The notes: a model not told the origin generated them from the letters alone. Shown: positions 17,090 through 26,871, numbered from the stretch's first letter. The stretch: DNA of 64,000 bases from Pelagihabitans pacificus (GCF_009371985.2 NZ_VIKU02000001.1:868001-932000), one strand, 5' to 3'. Translations and numbers: made by a program.

Positions 17090-17644
17090 TTATCCCATCC
17101 AAACCACTTTTTCGGTCATGGAACCCCGTTCTACCTTAGGCAGTTCGCCATCATAGTACCCCATATAGAAAAACCCCAAACACTTCTCCCCTTCCTTCAA
17201 CTCGAAAAATTCATGCATGTGCTTGATCAAACCAGGGGAGCTCCAATAGCAACCGATACCGAGTTCGGTACAGCACAACCACATATTTTGTACCGCCATG
17301 GCGGTCGCCGCAATTTCCTCCCATTCCGGTAGACTTTCCTTGGGATCACGTTGCATGCAAATAGCAATGACCGCTCCCGATTTTACAGGGTTTTCCTTGA
17401 GTTTCCTAATTTTCATCTGTTTGGGGCGTTCCTCAATTTCTTGATATTTGGCCGACAAAAATTGCCCCAATCGCCTTTGGGAGTCCCCTTGCAATACCTT
17501 AAAACGCCAAGGTTCGGTCTTTTTATGGGTGGGGGCCCAGTTGGCCGCTTCCAGTATTTTTTCGATATCCGCTTTCGCAATCGGTACGTCGTTGTATTGT
17601 GCCGGGAAGACCGATCGCCGGTTCTTTATCAATTCAAAAATCAT
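17090..17644 (-). CDS. Nitroreductase family protein
   Basis: A 184-residue FMN-dependent oxidoreductase. IKNRRSVFPAQY gives the N-terminal Arg-Arg-Ser FMN phosphate contact, EAANWAPTHKKTEPWRFKVL follows the family pattern, and AAVQNMWLCCTELGIG-type sequence (here starting at AVQNMWLCC) and the C-terminal GYYDGELPKVER region complete the fold. The frame can start with TTG at 17650, but the ATG at 17644 (MIFELIKN) is preferred. Substrates of such small nitroreductases are broad and cannot be named here. Confidence 0.88.
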   Translation of the reverse strand: MIFELIKNRRSVFPAQYNDVPIAKADIEKILEAANWAPTHKKTEPWRFKVLQGDSQRRLGQFLSAKYQEIEERPKQMKIRKLKENPVKSGAVIAICMQRDPKESLPEWEEIAATAMAVQNMWLCCTELGIGCYWSSPGLIKHMHEFFELKEGEKCLGFFYMGYYDGELPKVERGSMTEKVVWMG

Positions 17645-17735
17645 TAGCAACGATTTAATAGGATAAAGTTACGTCATTCCACTGGTCATTCTCAAATGGA
17701 TTAAATACTTTTAGGGCACCTTATCCAAAAAATAG

Positions 17736-19316
17736 ATGACTGCCACCTCCAACACGTTTCGACTGGGCGAAGACTTACTCACCGCCGGTACTGCCCTGGC
17801 GATTGCCCGCGGCGATATGAAATTACAATGCTCTTCGACCGCAAAAAAAAAGGTCGTTGCAAGCTACGAGGTAGTACGGCAGATCGTTGACAAAGGGCAT
17901 CCCGTTTACGGAATCAACACAGGTTTTGGACCCTTATGCACTACCAAAATATCAAAGGAAGAAACAAGCATTCTGCAGACCAACATCCTACAAAGCCATA
18001 GCGTCGGGGTGGGCCAACCTGTTGCCGGGGAAATCGCAAAACTCATGCTGGTGCTAAAGGCACATTCGTTGGCAAAGGGCTTTTCAGGAATTTCGGAAGC
18101 GACGCTCGATCGCATTATTTGGCATATAGAAAATAACGCGATTCCTATAGTGCCTTCCCAAGGTTCGGTCGGTGCTTCGGGAGATTTGGCACCACTCTCC
18201 CATTTATTCCTTCCCTTAATTGGTCTGGGAAAAGTGGAGTTTGAGGGAAAAACAATGGATACACCCCTATTCTTCAAAAAAACGGGGCTCCAATCCTTAG
18301 CCCTTGGTCCCAAGGAAGGTCTTGCGCTTATTAATGGAACACAGTTCATTGCAGCCCATGCGATACGGGTGGTAGAGAAACTACATTCCTGTCTTTCACA
18401 AGCCGATATTATTGGGGCCATGATGATCGAGGGCCTCCAAGGCTCGGTAAAACCATTTTATGAAAAACTGCATCAACTCCGCCCGTTCAAGGGAAATATA
18501 CATGTCGCCAAACGGATCGGAAAACTATTGCAGGGTTCGGAAATTTTAGAGGACCATATCGATTGTGAACGAGTTCAAGATCCCTACTCCCTACGCTGTA
18601 TTCCACAAGTGCATGGGGCCTCCCGCAATACGTGGTTGCATCTGAAAGAACTACTTGAAGTGGAACTGAACGCCGTCACCGATAACCCTGTGATTATTGA
18701 TAAGGACTTAACAATCAGTGGTGGTAATTTTCACGGACAACCCCTGGCCATGGCCTTGGATTACGCGTGCTTGGCGGCTTCCGAAATCGGGAATATCTCC
18801 GACCGCCGTATCTATCTCGCTTTGGAGGGCAACAGCCCCGGGGTTCCCAAATTGTTGATGAAGGATACCGGTATCAACTCAGGTTATATGATCCTGCAAT
18901 ACACCTCGGCGGCGCTCGCCAGTGAGAATAAAGGATTATGTTTTCCGGCCAGTGCAGATAGCATCCCAACTTCCTTAGGACAGGAAGACCATGTAAGTAT
19001 GGGGTCAATTAGTGGAAGAAAAGCACTGCGGGTGCTCGATAATGTTGAAAAAATTCTTGCCATTGAACTATTGACAGCCGCACAAGCCTTTGAATACAGA
19101 AAACCGCTCAAATCCGGAATTTTCTTAGAGGAAGTACATCTGGAGGTTCGTAAAAAAGTATCCTTTGCGGACAAAGATCGGGTATTTGCCGACGACATCG
19201 AAAAAGGAATACAAATGATTCGTGGCCAAGTCTTACTAGACATTATTGATCGTGTTCGGAAAAAAGAGAAAATTTCCTTGAAGACAAAATACTCCGATGA
19301 ATTTGAGGTATATTAA
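17736..19316 (+). CDS. hutH: Histidine ammonia-lyase HutH
   Basis: A 526-residue enzyme that removes ammonia from L-histidine to give urocanate, the first step of the Hut pathway. The self-processed cofactor MIO comes from Ala147-Ser148-Gly149 in GSVGASGDLAPLSHL. YGINTGFGPL near residue 60 and NPVIIDKDLTISGGNFHGQP are further conserved active-site regions. Length is typical (about 510 residues) and the ATG start is well placed. It is the first gene of hutH-hutI-hutU-hutG, all on the plus strand. No HutC-type repressor gene lies nearby. Confidence 0.95.
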   Translation: MTATSNTFRLGEDLLTAGTALAIARGDMKLQCSSTAKKKVVASYEVVRQIVDKGHPVYGINTGFGPLCTTKISKEETSILQTNILQSHSVGVGQPVAGEIAKLMLVLKAHSLAKGFSGISEATLDRIIWHIENNAIPIVPSQGSVGASGDLAPLSHLFLPLIGLGKVEFEGKTMDTPLFFKKTGLQSLALGPKEGLALINGTQFIAAHAIRVVEKLHSCLSQADIIGAMMIEGLQGSVKPFYEKLHQLRPFKGNIHVAKRIGKLLQGSEILEDHIDCERVQDPYSLRCIPQVHGASRNTWLHLKELLEVELNAVTDNPVIIDKDLTISGGNFHGQPLAMALDYACLAASEIGNISDRRIYLALEGNSPGVPKLLMKDTGINSGYMILQYTSAALASENKGLCFPASADSIPTSLGQEDHVSMGSISGRKALRVLDNVEKILAIELLTAAQAFEYRKPLKSGIFLEEVHLEVRKKVSFADKDRVFADDIEKGIQMIRGQVLLDIIDRVRKKEKISLKTKYSDEFEVY

Positions 19317-19361
19317 GAAGGAGAAAAAAGAAGAAACAGGATAGCATAAAGAATTAAAAAG

Positions 19362-20612
19362 GTGAAAAAAAGAATTCTTGTAGGCCCTTTCAAACAACTT
19401 GTCCCCATGACGGGATTGGCCATCAAAGGACCGATTTCAGACGGTGACTTGACCCTAATGCAGGATGCAGGGATTCTGATACATGATGAAAAGATAAGTA
19501 CTATAGGACCTTACACCTCGTTGTTGGCAAATGCAAAGGATGTCGAAGTTCAAGAACTCAAAGGCGACCATGTTTGTCTTCCAGGCTTCATCGACGCGCA
19601 CACCCATATTTGTTTTGCGGGTTCCAGGGCCAACGACTACGCTCTGCGTAACGCGGGCAAAACCTATTTGGAAATCGCCAAGGGCGGAGGCGGTATTTGG
19701 GACACCGTGACCCAAACACGGAAAGCTTCGCAGCAGACCTTGACCGTACGCACCCGGAAATTGGCCAACCGCCACCTTAAAAATGGAGTGACTACTATCG
19801 AGGTAAAAAGTGGCTACGGCCTTTCCATCGAAGAAGAACTCAAAATACTACGGGCTATTAAGGAAGCCAATGAAACTATTTCCACAGACCTGATTACCAC
19901 TTGTCTTGCCGCGCATATGGTTCCCAAGGATTACCAAGGGAACGCCGAGGAATACCTTTCCGAAATTAGCACATCGCTTTTTCCACGAATCAAGAAGGAA
20001 GGTCTGACCAACCGCATCGATGCCTTTATCGAGGAAAGTGCTTTTTCAAGCGACGACATTCTGCCGTATTTCCAAAAGGCAAAGGAAATGGGGTTTGACC
20101 TTACCGTACATGCAGATCAGTTTTCCACCGGTGGCAGTGAGGTGGCCGTACGCTTCGACGCGCTCAGCGCCGACCATTTGGAGGCGAGCACGGAGAAGGA
20201 AATCGAATTATTGGCGAAAAGCAATGTCATCGCCACGGCGCTGCCAGGGGCTTCCTTGGGACTGGGTTGCGGTTTTACCCCAGCCCGTAAGATTTTGGAT
20301 GCCGGAGGTGCTTTGGCCATTGCCAGTGATCATAATCCGGGATCTGCGCCCATGGGTGACCTGTTGACACAGGCCGCTATTCTTGGGGCTTTTGAAAAAT
20401 TGACGAATGCGGAGGTCTTGGCCGGCATTACTTTTCGTGCGGCTGCTGCCCTGAATCTGAAGGATCGTGGGCGATTGGCAAAAGGCAAGTTGGCCGATTT
20501 TTGTGGCTTCCATTCCGATAATTACCAAGAGATTTTGTACAACCAAGGCAACTTTAAGCCCTGTATGGTATGGAAAAAAGGGGAATTGGTCTTTGACAAA
20601 CACAAGCATTAG
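19362..20612 (+). CDS. hutI: Imidazolonepropionase HutI
   Basis: A 416-residue amidohydrolase that opens imidazolonepropionate to N-formimidoyl-glutamate, step three of histidine degradation. Metal ligands appear in GFIDAHTH (His80, His82), followed by AGSRANDY, AKGGGGIWDTV, HADQFS and SDHNPGSAPMG, all in the family order. Translation starts at a GTG, since no in-frame ATG is near the conserved N terminus. It begins 45 bases after hutH and ends 10 bases before hutU. Confidence 0.94.
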   Translation: MKKRILVGPFKQLVPMTGLAIKGPISDGDLTLMQDAGILIHDEKISTIGPYTSLLANAKDVEVQELKGDHVCLPGFIDAHTHICFAGSRANDYALRNAGKTYLEIAKGGGGIWDTVTQTRKASQQTLTVRTRKLANRHLKNGVTTIEVKSGYGLSIEEELKILRAIKEANETISTDLITTCLAAHMVPKDYQGNAEEYLSEISTSLFPRIKKEGLTNRIDAFIEESAFSSDDILPYFQKAKEMGFDLTVHADQFSTGGSEVAVRFDALSADHLEASTEKEIELLAKSNVIATALPGASLGLGCGFTPARKILDAGGALAIASDHNPGSAPMGDLLTQAAILGAFEKLTNAEVLAGITFRAAAALNLKDRGRLAKGKLADFCGFHSDNYQEILYNQGNFKPCMVWKKGELVFDKHKH

Positions 20613-20622
20613 ACGAAACAAC

Positions 20623-22629
20623 GTGGATTTCAAATCACAAATACTACAGGGCATTCCATCAACACTTCCCCCGAAGAAGGAGTATCTATCGAAAGTTGAT
20701 CACGCCCCAAAACGAAAAGACATTTTATCCTTGGCGGAAAAAAAATTGGCTATTTCCAATGCACTCCGGTATTTTTCCAGGGATTGGCATGGGGAACTCT
20801 CCAAGGAATTTGCCGAGGAGCTTCATTTGTACGGTCGCATTTACATGTATCGGTTTAAACCTGACTACGAGATGTATGCCCGTCCTATCGACGCCTATCC
20901 GGCAAAAACGGCACAGGCAGCGGCCATCATGCTCATGATCCAGAACAATTTGGACCCTGAAGTGGCGCAACATCCGGAGGAGCTCATTACCTACGGGGGC
21001 AATGGGGCCGTATTTCAAAATTGGGCACAGTACCTGCTTACCATGCAATATTTGGCCACCATGACCGAGGAACAGACGCTGCACGTCTATTCCGGACATC
21101 CGATGGGGCTCTTTCCTTCCGCCAAAGAGGCCCCAAGAGTAGTCGTCACCAACGGAATGATGGTTCCTAACTATTCCAAGCCCGATGATTGGGAAAAATA
21201 CAACGCACTGGGGGTGACCCAATACGGGCAAATGACCGCTGGATCCTACATGTACATTGGCCCACAGGGTATTGTTCATGGCACTGCCATTACCGTAATG
21301 AACGCTTTTCGGAAAGTGTTACAAGCTCAGCAATCCATCCAAGGGAAGATATTCTTGACAGCCGGTCTGGGCGGCATGAGTGGTGCCCAACCCAAGGCAG
21401 GAACCATTGCTGGATGCATCACGGTCTGCGCGGAGGTAAATCGTGCCGCGGCCGTGAAAAGACATCAACAAGGCTGGGTCGATGAGTTGATAGAAGATTT
21501 GGACTCCTTGGTGGTACGAACCAAAAAAGCCGTAGCGCGGGAAGAAACCGTATCGCTGGCCTTTATCGGTAACATCGTAAACGTGTGGGAACGCTTTGAT
21601 AAGGAAGAAATCTTTATACACCTCGGGTCCGATCAAACCTCGTTGCACAATCCATGGGCCGGAGGGTACTATCCTGTTGACCTATCTTTTGAGGAGTCTA
21701 ATCGAATGATGGGTGAGCATCCGGAAACCTTCAAAAATCATGTCCAGGAATCCTTGCGAAGACATGCCACCGCTATCAATAAGCATACTGCGAAAGGCAC
21801 CTATTTCTTTGACTATGGCAACGCCTTTCTGTTGGAAGCTTCAAGAGCAGGCGCCGACGTTATGGCCGAAAATCAAATCGATTTTAGATATCCCTCCTAT
21901 GTACAGGATATTTTAGGGCCTATGTGTTTCGATTACGGATTCGGACCTTTCCGGTGGGTCTGTACTTCGGGAAACCCTGAAGATTTGAGGAAAACCGATG
22001 CTTTGGCACTTCAGATGATGCAGGAAATTGAAAAAGACGCCCCGTCGGAAATCCTACAACAGCTACGAGACAATATCAAATGGATAAAAGAGGCGGAACA
22101 AAATAAGTTGGTCGTGGGTTCCCAAGCAAGAATTTTGTATGCCGATGCCGAGGGAAGGATCAAAATAGCCGAAGCCTTCAACCGTGCTATCGAAGCCGGG
22201 GACATTTCCGCCCCCATTGTTCTGGGAAGGGACCATCACGACGTCAGCGGTACCGATTCCCCGTTCAGGGAGACCAGCAATATTTACGATGGAAGTAAAT
22301 TTACCGCCGATATGGCCATCCATAATGTCATTGGTGATAGTTTTCGGGGGGCTACTTGGGTCTCTATCCACAATGGTGGTGGTGTTGGTTGGGGCGAAGT
22401 CATCAATGGAGGATTTGGAATGGTCTTGGATGGATCGGAGGCAGCTTCCGACCGCTTAAGGAATATGTTGTTCTACGATGTGAACAACGGAATTTCCAGA
22501 AGGAGCTGGGCTCGAAATACCGAAGCGTTGTTCGCTATCAAAAGGGAAATGAAGCGTACTCCCGAATTGAAGGTAACCCTGCCGCATTTGGTGGAAGACC
22601 GGTTGTTGGATGAATTATTTGATGAATAA
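20623..22629 (+). CDS. hutU: Urocanate hydratase HutU
   Basis: A 668-residue NAD-dependent enzyme that hydrates urocanate to imidazolonepropionate. The frame is open far upstream into hutI, but homology begins at MDFKSQILQGIPSTLP, read from a GTG at 20623, 10 bases after hutI; I use that start. Signatures include ITYGGNGAVFQNWAQYL, LTAGLGGMSGAQPKA, QTSLHNPWAGGYYPV and the NAD-region SIHNGGGVGWGEVINGG. Length is close to the long urocanase form found in Bacteroidetes. It is followed 2 bases later by hutG. Confidence 0.94.
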   Translation: MDFKSQILQGIPSTLPPKKEYLSKVDHAPKRKDILSLAEKKLAISNALRYFSRDWHGELSKEFAEELHLYGRIYMYRFKPDYEMYARPIDAYPAKTAQAAAIMLMIQNNLDPEVAQHPEELITYGGNGAVFQNWAQYLLTMQYLATMTEEQTLHVYSGHPMGLFPSAKEAPRVVVTNGMMVPNYSKPDDWEKYNALGVTQYGQMTAGSYMYIGPQGIVHGTAITVMNAFRKVLQAQQSIQGKIFLTAGLGGMSGAQPKAGTIAGCITVCAEVNRAAAVKRHQQGWVDELIEDLDSLVVRTKKAVAREETVSLAFIGNIVNVWERFDKEEIFIHLGSDQTSLHNPWAGGYYPVDLSFEESNRMMGEHPETFKNHVQESLRRHATAINKHTAKGTYFFDYGNAFLLEASRAGADVMAENQIDFRYPSYVQDILGPMCFDYGFGPFRWVCTSGNPEDLRKTDALALQMMQEIEKDAPSEILQQLRDNIKWIKEAEQNKLVVGSQARILYADAEGRIKIAEAFNRAIEAGDISAPIVLGRDHHDVSGTDSPFRETSNIYDGSKFTADMAIHNVIGDSFRGATWVSIHNGGGVGWGEVINGGFGMVLDGSEAASDRLRNMLFYDVNNGISRRSWARNTEALFAIKREMKRTPELKVTLPHLVEDRLLDELFDE

Positions 22630-22631
22630 TA

Positions 22632-23588
22632 ATGACCTATAAAAAAACCAGTCCGGAAATATATAAGGGTCGAAGCTCCAAAGAGCAGCTTTATCTGCAT
22701 GAAAAGTTGATTTGTCTTGATTTCCAGGAAGAAATAATCAAGAAATCCCCCAAAAAAACGATCGTACTTCTTGGCTATGCCTGCGACGAGGGAGTCAAAA
22801 GAAACCAAGGGAGAACGGGAACGGTCTCCGGACCCGACGCCATTCGGGGCGCCCTTGGTAAAATGCCCAATCATTTATCCGAAGGTACCCGTTTTTTGGA
22901 TGTCGGTACCATTGGCTGCCTCGATGGGGACCTGGAAGCAACACAAACACAGCTATGCCACTTGGTTGATCAACTGTTGGAAAAGGGAGTCTTCCCTGTT
23001 CTCTTGGGAGGCGGCCATGATATCGCATATGGACATTTTAATGGAATCAAAAAACATCGAGGGCCACAAAAAGCAATCGGTATCATCAATTTTGATGCCC
23101 ATTTTGATTTACGCGACACAACAAACGGCAACAACTCAGGAACCCCTTTTTACCAAATCGCCCAAGATTGCAAAAAAGAAGGTTCCGAATTCAGGTATTT
23201 CTGTTTAGGCATTCGACAAGACGCCAATGACCCGGTTCTTTACAAAACTGCCGAGGAGTTACAAGTGCACTATTTAGAGCGTCACCATTTCCAAATGCAC
23301 TATCTGGAACATGTTCAGCTTCGTCTTATCCAGTTTATCGAAGATGTGGATTGCCTTTACGTGACGGTTGATTTGGATGGGTTTTCCACTGCCTACGCCC
23401 CAGGGGTCAGTGCCCCGTCGGCAATGGGGTTTTCACCTGATATCGTATTGGAGTGTCTTAAACTCATTATCGATTCCAGGAAATTGATCAGCATCGATTT
23501 TGCCGAAATGAACCCTGCCTACGATATTGATGACCGTACGGCCAAATTAGCGGCATCCCTGATTCATTTCGTCATTCATAGATACTGA
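22632..23588 (+). CDS. hutG: Formimidoylglutamase HutG
   Basis: A 318-residue arginase-family enzyme that hydrolyses N-formimidoyl-glutamate to glutamate and formamide, the last step of the Hut pathway. The binuclear manganese ligands are seen in GGGHDIAYGH, NFDAHFDLR and TVDLDGFS, the three arginase-superfamily blocks. Starting at ATG 22632, it follows hutU by 2 bases and is clearly in the same operon. The one-step amidase route implied here needs no HutF or N-formylglutamate deformylase, and neither is present. Confidence 0.93.
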   Translation: MTYKKTSPEIYKGRSSKEQLYLHEKLICLDFQEEIIKKSPKKTIVLLGYACDEGVKRNQGRTGTVSGPDAIRGALGKMPNHLSEGTRFLDVGTIGCLDGDLEATQTQLCHLVDQLLEKGVFPVLLGGGHDIAYGHFNGIKKHRGPQKAIGIINFDAHFDLRDTTNGNNSGTPFYQIAQDCKKEGSEFRYFCLGIRQDANDPVLYKTAEELQVHYLERHHFQMHYLEHVQLRLIQFIEDVDCLYVTVDLDGFSTAYAPGVSAPSAMGFSPDIVLECLKLIIDSRKLISIDFAEMNPAYDIDDRTAKLAASLIHFVIHRY

Positions 23589-23589
23589 C

Positions 23590-24747
23590 TTACTCCAACC
23601 AACTGCGATAATACTTCCCATCGTCGATATCCAAAGCTGCCTGTGTCAATTGCAAAGGCTTGAACGTATCGATCATCACCGCCAACTCCTCTGTTTTTGA
23701 TTTTCCGATACTGGCTTCATAGGTGCCCGGATGTGGGCCGTGTGGAATACCGGCAGGATGCAGTGAGATGTATCCCTTATCAATTCCTTTTCTGCTCATG
23801 AAATCCCCCTCTACATAATAGAGCACCTCGTCCGAATCGATATTGGAGTGATTATAGGGTGCCGGAATTGCCTCAGGATGATAGTCGTACAATCGCGGAC
23901 AGAAGGAACAAACCACAAATGCCCCTGTCTCAAAGGTCTGGTGCACTGGGGGTGGTTGATGTACTCGTCCGGTAATAGGCTCAAAATTATGAATGGAAAA
24001 TCCGTAAGGATAATTATACCCGTCCCAACCTACAACATCAAAAGGATGGGTAGCATACACCATATGGTGTAACTGTCTTTCTTTCTTCACCTTGATCAAA
24101 AAATCACCTTTTTCGTCGTAAGCCTTTAGATTTTGGGGTAGTTTAAAATCACGCTCACAAAAAGGCGAATGTTCCAAATGTTGACCAAACCAATTGCGAT
24201 AACGTTTCGGGGTGTATATGGGGTGATAACTTTCAGTGACCAGCAACCGGTTGTCATCGCTATCGAACTCGATTTGATAGATCATTCCTCGGGGAATCAA
24301 CAGATAATCCCCATATTCGAACGGAATTTCGCCTAACATCGTTTTCAGCGTTCCAGTACCCTCATGTACAAAAAGCAATTCATCGGCATCGGCATTCTTG
24401 TAATAATAGTCGGTCATTGATTTTCTCGGGGCAGCTAAACCTATGTGTACATCCTTATTGAACAACACCGTTTTTCGACTCTCCAAATAATCGTCCTCAG
24501 GACGCACCTCAAAGCCCTTTAGCAATCGCGATTTTATGTTGTGGTCAACGGCTGCCCGCGGAGCAATGTCGAGGGTGTTTCCTACCTCTTTCACCTGGGT
24601 AGGCCTATGGAGATGATACATTAACGAAGACATACCATCGAAACCGACGGTTCCGAACAGCTGCTCATAGTGGAGCGAACCATCTTCTTTTTTAAAAACG
24701 GTATGTCGTTTCTGGGGTATTTTTCCCAATTTATGATATAAAGGCAT
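23590..24747 (-). CDS. hmgA: Homogentisate 1,2-dioxygenase
   Basis: A 385-residue cupin-fold iron dioxygenase that cleaves the ring of homogentisate to maleylacetoacetate in tyrosine and phenylalanine breakdown. Family stretches are seen in YEQLFGTVGFDGMSSLMYHL, the cupin part with DELLFVHEGTGTL, GRVHQPPPVHQTFETGAFV, and the iron-site region HPAGIPHGPHPGTYE. Length is in the usual bacterial range. It ends one base after hutG on the opposite strand, placing two amino-acid catabolic functions side by side. No fahA or maiA gene is in the window. Confidence 0.92.
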   Translation of the reverse strand: MPLYHKLGKIPQKRHTVFKKEDGSLHYEQLFGTVGFDGMSSLMYHLHRPTQVKEVGNTLDIAPRAAVDHNIKSRLLKGFEVRPEDDYLESRKTVLFNKDVHIGLAAPRKSMTDYYYKNADADELLFVHEGTGTLKTMLGEIPFEYGDYLLIPRGMIYQIEFDSDDNRLLVTESYHPIYTPKRYRNWFGQHLEHSPFCERDFKLPQNLKAYDEKGDFLIKVKKERQLHHMVYATHPFDVVGWDGYNYPYGFSIHNFEPITGRVHQPPPVHQTFETGAFVVCSFCPRLYDYHPEAIPAPYNHSNIDSDEVLYYVEGDFMSRKGIDKGYISLHPAGIPHGPHPGTYEASIGKSKTEELAVMIDTFKPLQLTQAALDIDDGKYYRSWLE

Positions 24748-25051
24748 ACAAAAAATGACATTAAATTAGAAGTCTAAAATTACGATATTTTAGAGGAACC
24801 GCTTGATTCTCCCAAGTCAATTTTATCCCTTTTAAAAGAATCCCTTTTAATCGAAGTTTTGACCCTTTATCGAAAAAAATTTCTCTCTACCGAAATCCTA
24901 TTTATATTGTATGTGCCTTTTGACTATAGAGGTAATCATTCCCTGAATGATTATGGTATTCCAATGAATACCCTTATACATTGTTTGTGCATGCTAACCA
25001 CTGCGCCCAAAAGCTTGAACACCTTTGGACGTTGGCCAAACTGAACTGAAA
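24748..25051. other. Intergenic stretch upstream of hmgA
   Basis: About 300 bases, AT-rich, with repeated ttttaa and aaatttt runs close to hmgA. I see no convincing gene, tRNA or hairpin terminator. The hmgA promoter should lie at its left end, but I cannot pick a clear TAnnTTTG element. Confidence 0.4.
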
Positions 25052-25264
25052 ATGAAGGAAAAAAGTACCGAAGCCAAGGCCAGAAAGGCCATGGAGGAAT
25101 GGGAGCTACTCCAAGAATCCAGAAAGGTTCAAAAAATCCATGGTGATTTATCCCTACAGGAACAACACCCTAATCCACAAAACGATACAGCTCAAAAAGA
25201 TTTCTCCAAAGACCGCATTGAGAATGGAAAAAAGGGGAAGGACCATCTTCGGGATATCGCTTAA
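25052..25264 (+). CDS. Small hydrophilic hypothetical protein
   Basis: A possible 70-residue protein starting at ATG 25052 (MKEKSTEAKARKAMEEWELL). It is very polar, rich in Lys, Glu and Gln, with no membrane segment, signal peptide or recognised motif; the first 30 residues could form a helix. The frame also opens at a TTG 27 bases upstream. There is no neighbour in an obvious operon with it. It could be a chance frame. Confidence 0.35.
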   Translation: MKEKSTEAKARKAMEEWELLQESRKVQKIHGDLSLQEQHPNPQNDTAQKDFSKDRIENGKKGKDHLRDIA

Positions 25265-25301
25265 GACATCCAATACCGTGTGACCTAAAACCTCTCCAAA
25301 C

Positions 25302-25327
25302 AAAAAAAGCCTCCCAATTTGGAAAGC
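25302..25327 (-). terminator. Hairpin terminator on the minus strand
   Basis: A seven-pair stem (GCTTTCC with GGGAGGC, two G-T pairs) with a five-base AAATT loop, followed directly by seven T residues on the minus strand. Confidence 0.5.
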
Positions 25328-25374
25328 CTTTCATTGGCCCTCACCTCAAAAAAAGGTAATGGGTCACAACACAA
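25302..25374 (-). ncRNA. Candidate short transcript between a -7 element and a hairpin terminator
   Basis: On the minus strand a TATATTTG element (25387 down to 25380) is followed about 70 bases later by a hairpin, GCTTTCC / GGGAGGC, and a run of seven T (25308 down to 25302). A second small hairpin, ACCT / AGGT, lies between them. The arrangement would make an RNA of about 70 bases. It could be a small RNA or a terminated leader. hmgA lies over 550 bases further on in the same direction, so a leader role for hmgA is not obvious. I do not recognise the family. Confidence 0.3.
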
Positions 25375-25379
25375 CGAGG

Positions 25380-25387
25380 CAAATATA
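25380..25387 (-). promoter_or_regulatory. -7 element TATATTTG
   Basis: An exact match to TAnnTTTG on the minus strand, preceded by an A/T-rich stretch. No clear TTG sits at the -33 distance, so promoter activity is only suggested. Confidence 0.4.
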
Positions 25388-25674
25388 GGAAAGGTTTTTT
25401 ACTTTTTAATGTTTACCGGCTAAATCTGTACTATTCCTTCTTTGGACCATTGTTTGGTTGATGACTGCCGAGGGCAACAAATATCGGTGTTCGCCCTATT
25501 TAATCGTTGTGGGTAAAAAATGACTTTCGGGTATATGGCACAAAAGCCAGACAAGCGGCACTGTCGCTATGCACTCATCGAACTTCTTGGCATTCAATCG
25601 CAAAATACATCCCATAAGACAGACAGCGGCTAATTTTATGGTCAATTTTCGAATTTCAGGAAACCTAAGCGCTT

Positions 25675-26871
25675 ATGCTCAAAAAACTACTTTTAGCCAT
25701 TGTACTATTTTTTACCATTTTCTCCTGTAGTGTAGAGGATCTGGAAGAAGTCGGTATAGGAGATTCCGACACGGTAGTACCCCTTGAGCCCAATGAAGGG
25801 GTAGAAGTGGTTTTGGAAGAGGTACTTTTGGAAGAGTTGTCCTATAATTGGATCAGCAACGTTCAGCATTCAAATGGCTTGTTGGAAAGTTCGGAAAACA
25901 CCGACTTTGTATCGCTCTATGACAATGCCTTGGCCGCCTTGGTCTTCATTCAGAAAGGGGAATTGGAAAAGGCTGAAAAAATCCTTGCTTTTTTCGACAC
26001 TAGGGTTTCCGGTGAGCTGATGGCAGATTCAGGCGGGTTTTACCAATTTAGAAACAAAGAAGGAACGAATGGCCGCCGTAAATGGCTTGGCGACAATGCT
26101 TGGCTCCTAATTGCCGTTAATAATTATCATGAAGCAAGCGGCAATCCAAAATACCACCGTTTGGCCCAGGAATTGGAACTATGGATCCGGTCGTTACAGG
26201 ATGAGGATGGCGGTCTATGGGGAGGAACCGAGGAAGATGGAACGCCCATACATAAGGTAACCGAAGGCATTGCCACGGCTTTCAACGCCGTCCCGGGCTA
26301 TGACGATTTTCATAAAAAGATACTGGAGTATTTGGAACAATACCGTTGGGACCCGAACAAAAAAACACTGATCGCATGGCCAGAAAATCCCCAATACCTA
26401 AATGCCCTGGATTTGCACGCTATCGGGCAGGGTGTGTTCCAAAATTTTCCCAAAGAACAATTGTACTACGCCGATGAACTATTTATCACCTCACAAATGG
26501 CAACGGTTTCAGGGAAAGAGGTCACTGGTTACTGTTTCGATGTGGATAAAGACGTTATTTGGCTTGAGGGCACCGCACAAATGGCATTGGCTTTCAAACA
26601 ACTGGACGATATTCCAAAAACGGAAAAGCTTTTGACAGAGTTGGAAAAAACGTTCATTGCCAGTACTACGATGAAAGATTCCGAAGGCATTCCATACACA
26701 AGCAACCATGGGAGTACGTATGGGCCCAATCCTCTTTGGGACCGTGCCGATATTACTCCGGCACTCTCCTCGACTGCCTGGTATCTTCTTGCAAAAACAG
26801 GATTTGACCCTTTTGCGATAGGATATGAAAAGAACATTCCCACATCGGATATGTTTTGGATTCAGGAGTAA
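25675..26871 (+). CDS. Lipoprotein with six-hairpin (alpha/alpha toroid) glycosidase-like fold
   Basis: A 398-residue predicted lipoprotein: MLKKLLLAIVLFFTIFSC gives a clear lipobox at Cys18, followed by an acidic linker. The body has repeated helix pairs and aromatic-rich segments such as YDNALAALVFIQKGELEKA, WLGDNAWLLIAVNNY, DGGLWGGTEEDGTP and YCFDVDKDVIWLEGTAQMAL, the look of an (alpha/alpha)6 barrel as in six-hairpin glycosidases. The exact family and substrate are not recognised, so catalytic residues are not named. It is on the plus strand ahead of the Gfo/Idh/MocA oxidoreductase, 168 bases away. Confidence 0.6.
   Translation: MLKKLLLAIVLFFTIFSCSVEDLEEVGIGDSDTVVPLEPNEGVEVVLEEVLLEELSYNWISNVQHSNGLLESSENTDFVSLYDNALAALVFIQKGELEKAEKILAFFDTRVSGELMADSGGFYQFRNKEGTNGRRKWLGDNAWLLIAVNNYHEASGNPKYHRLAQELELWIRSLQDEDGGLWGGTEEDGTPIHKVTEGIATAFNAVPGYDDFHKKILEYLEQYRWDPNKKTLIAWPENPQYLNALDLHAIGQGVFQNFPKEQLYYADELFITSQMATVSGKEVTGYCFDVDKDVIWLEGTAQMALAFKQLDDIPKTEKLLTELEKTFIASTTMKDSEGIPYTSNHGSTYGPNPLWDRADITPALSSTAWYLLAKTGFDPFAIGYEKNIPTSDMFWIQE

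Larger units (their letters stand above)
25265..25674. other. Intergenic stretch with a candidate small RNA on the minus strand
   Basis: Four hundred bases without a credible gene. The left part contains a hairpin followed by a T run and an upstream -7 element on the minus strand, described separately. The right part (about 25400-25670), leading to the six-hairpin lipoprotein, shows no structure I can name. Confidence 0.4.

Noticed and set aside
20467-20622. Extension of the hutU frame back into hutI
   Set aside because: No urocanase similarity before residue MDFKSQ. The GTG at 20623 fits the operon spacing.
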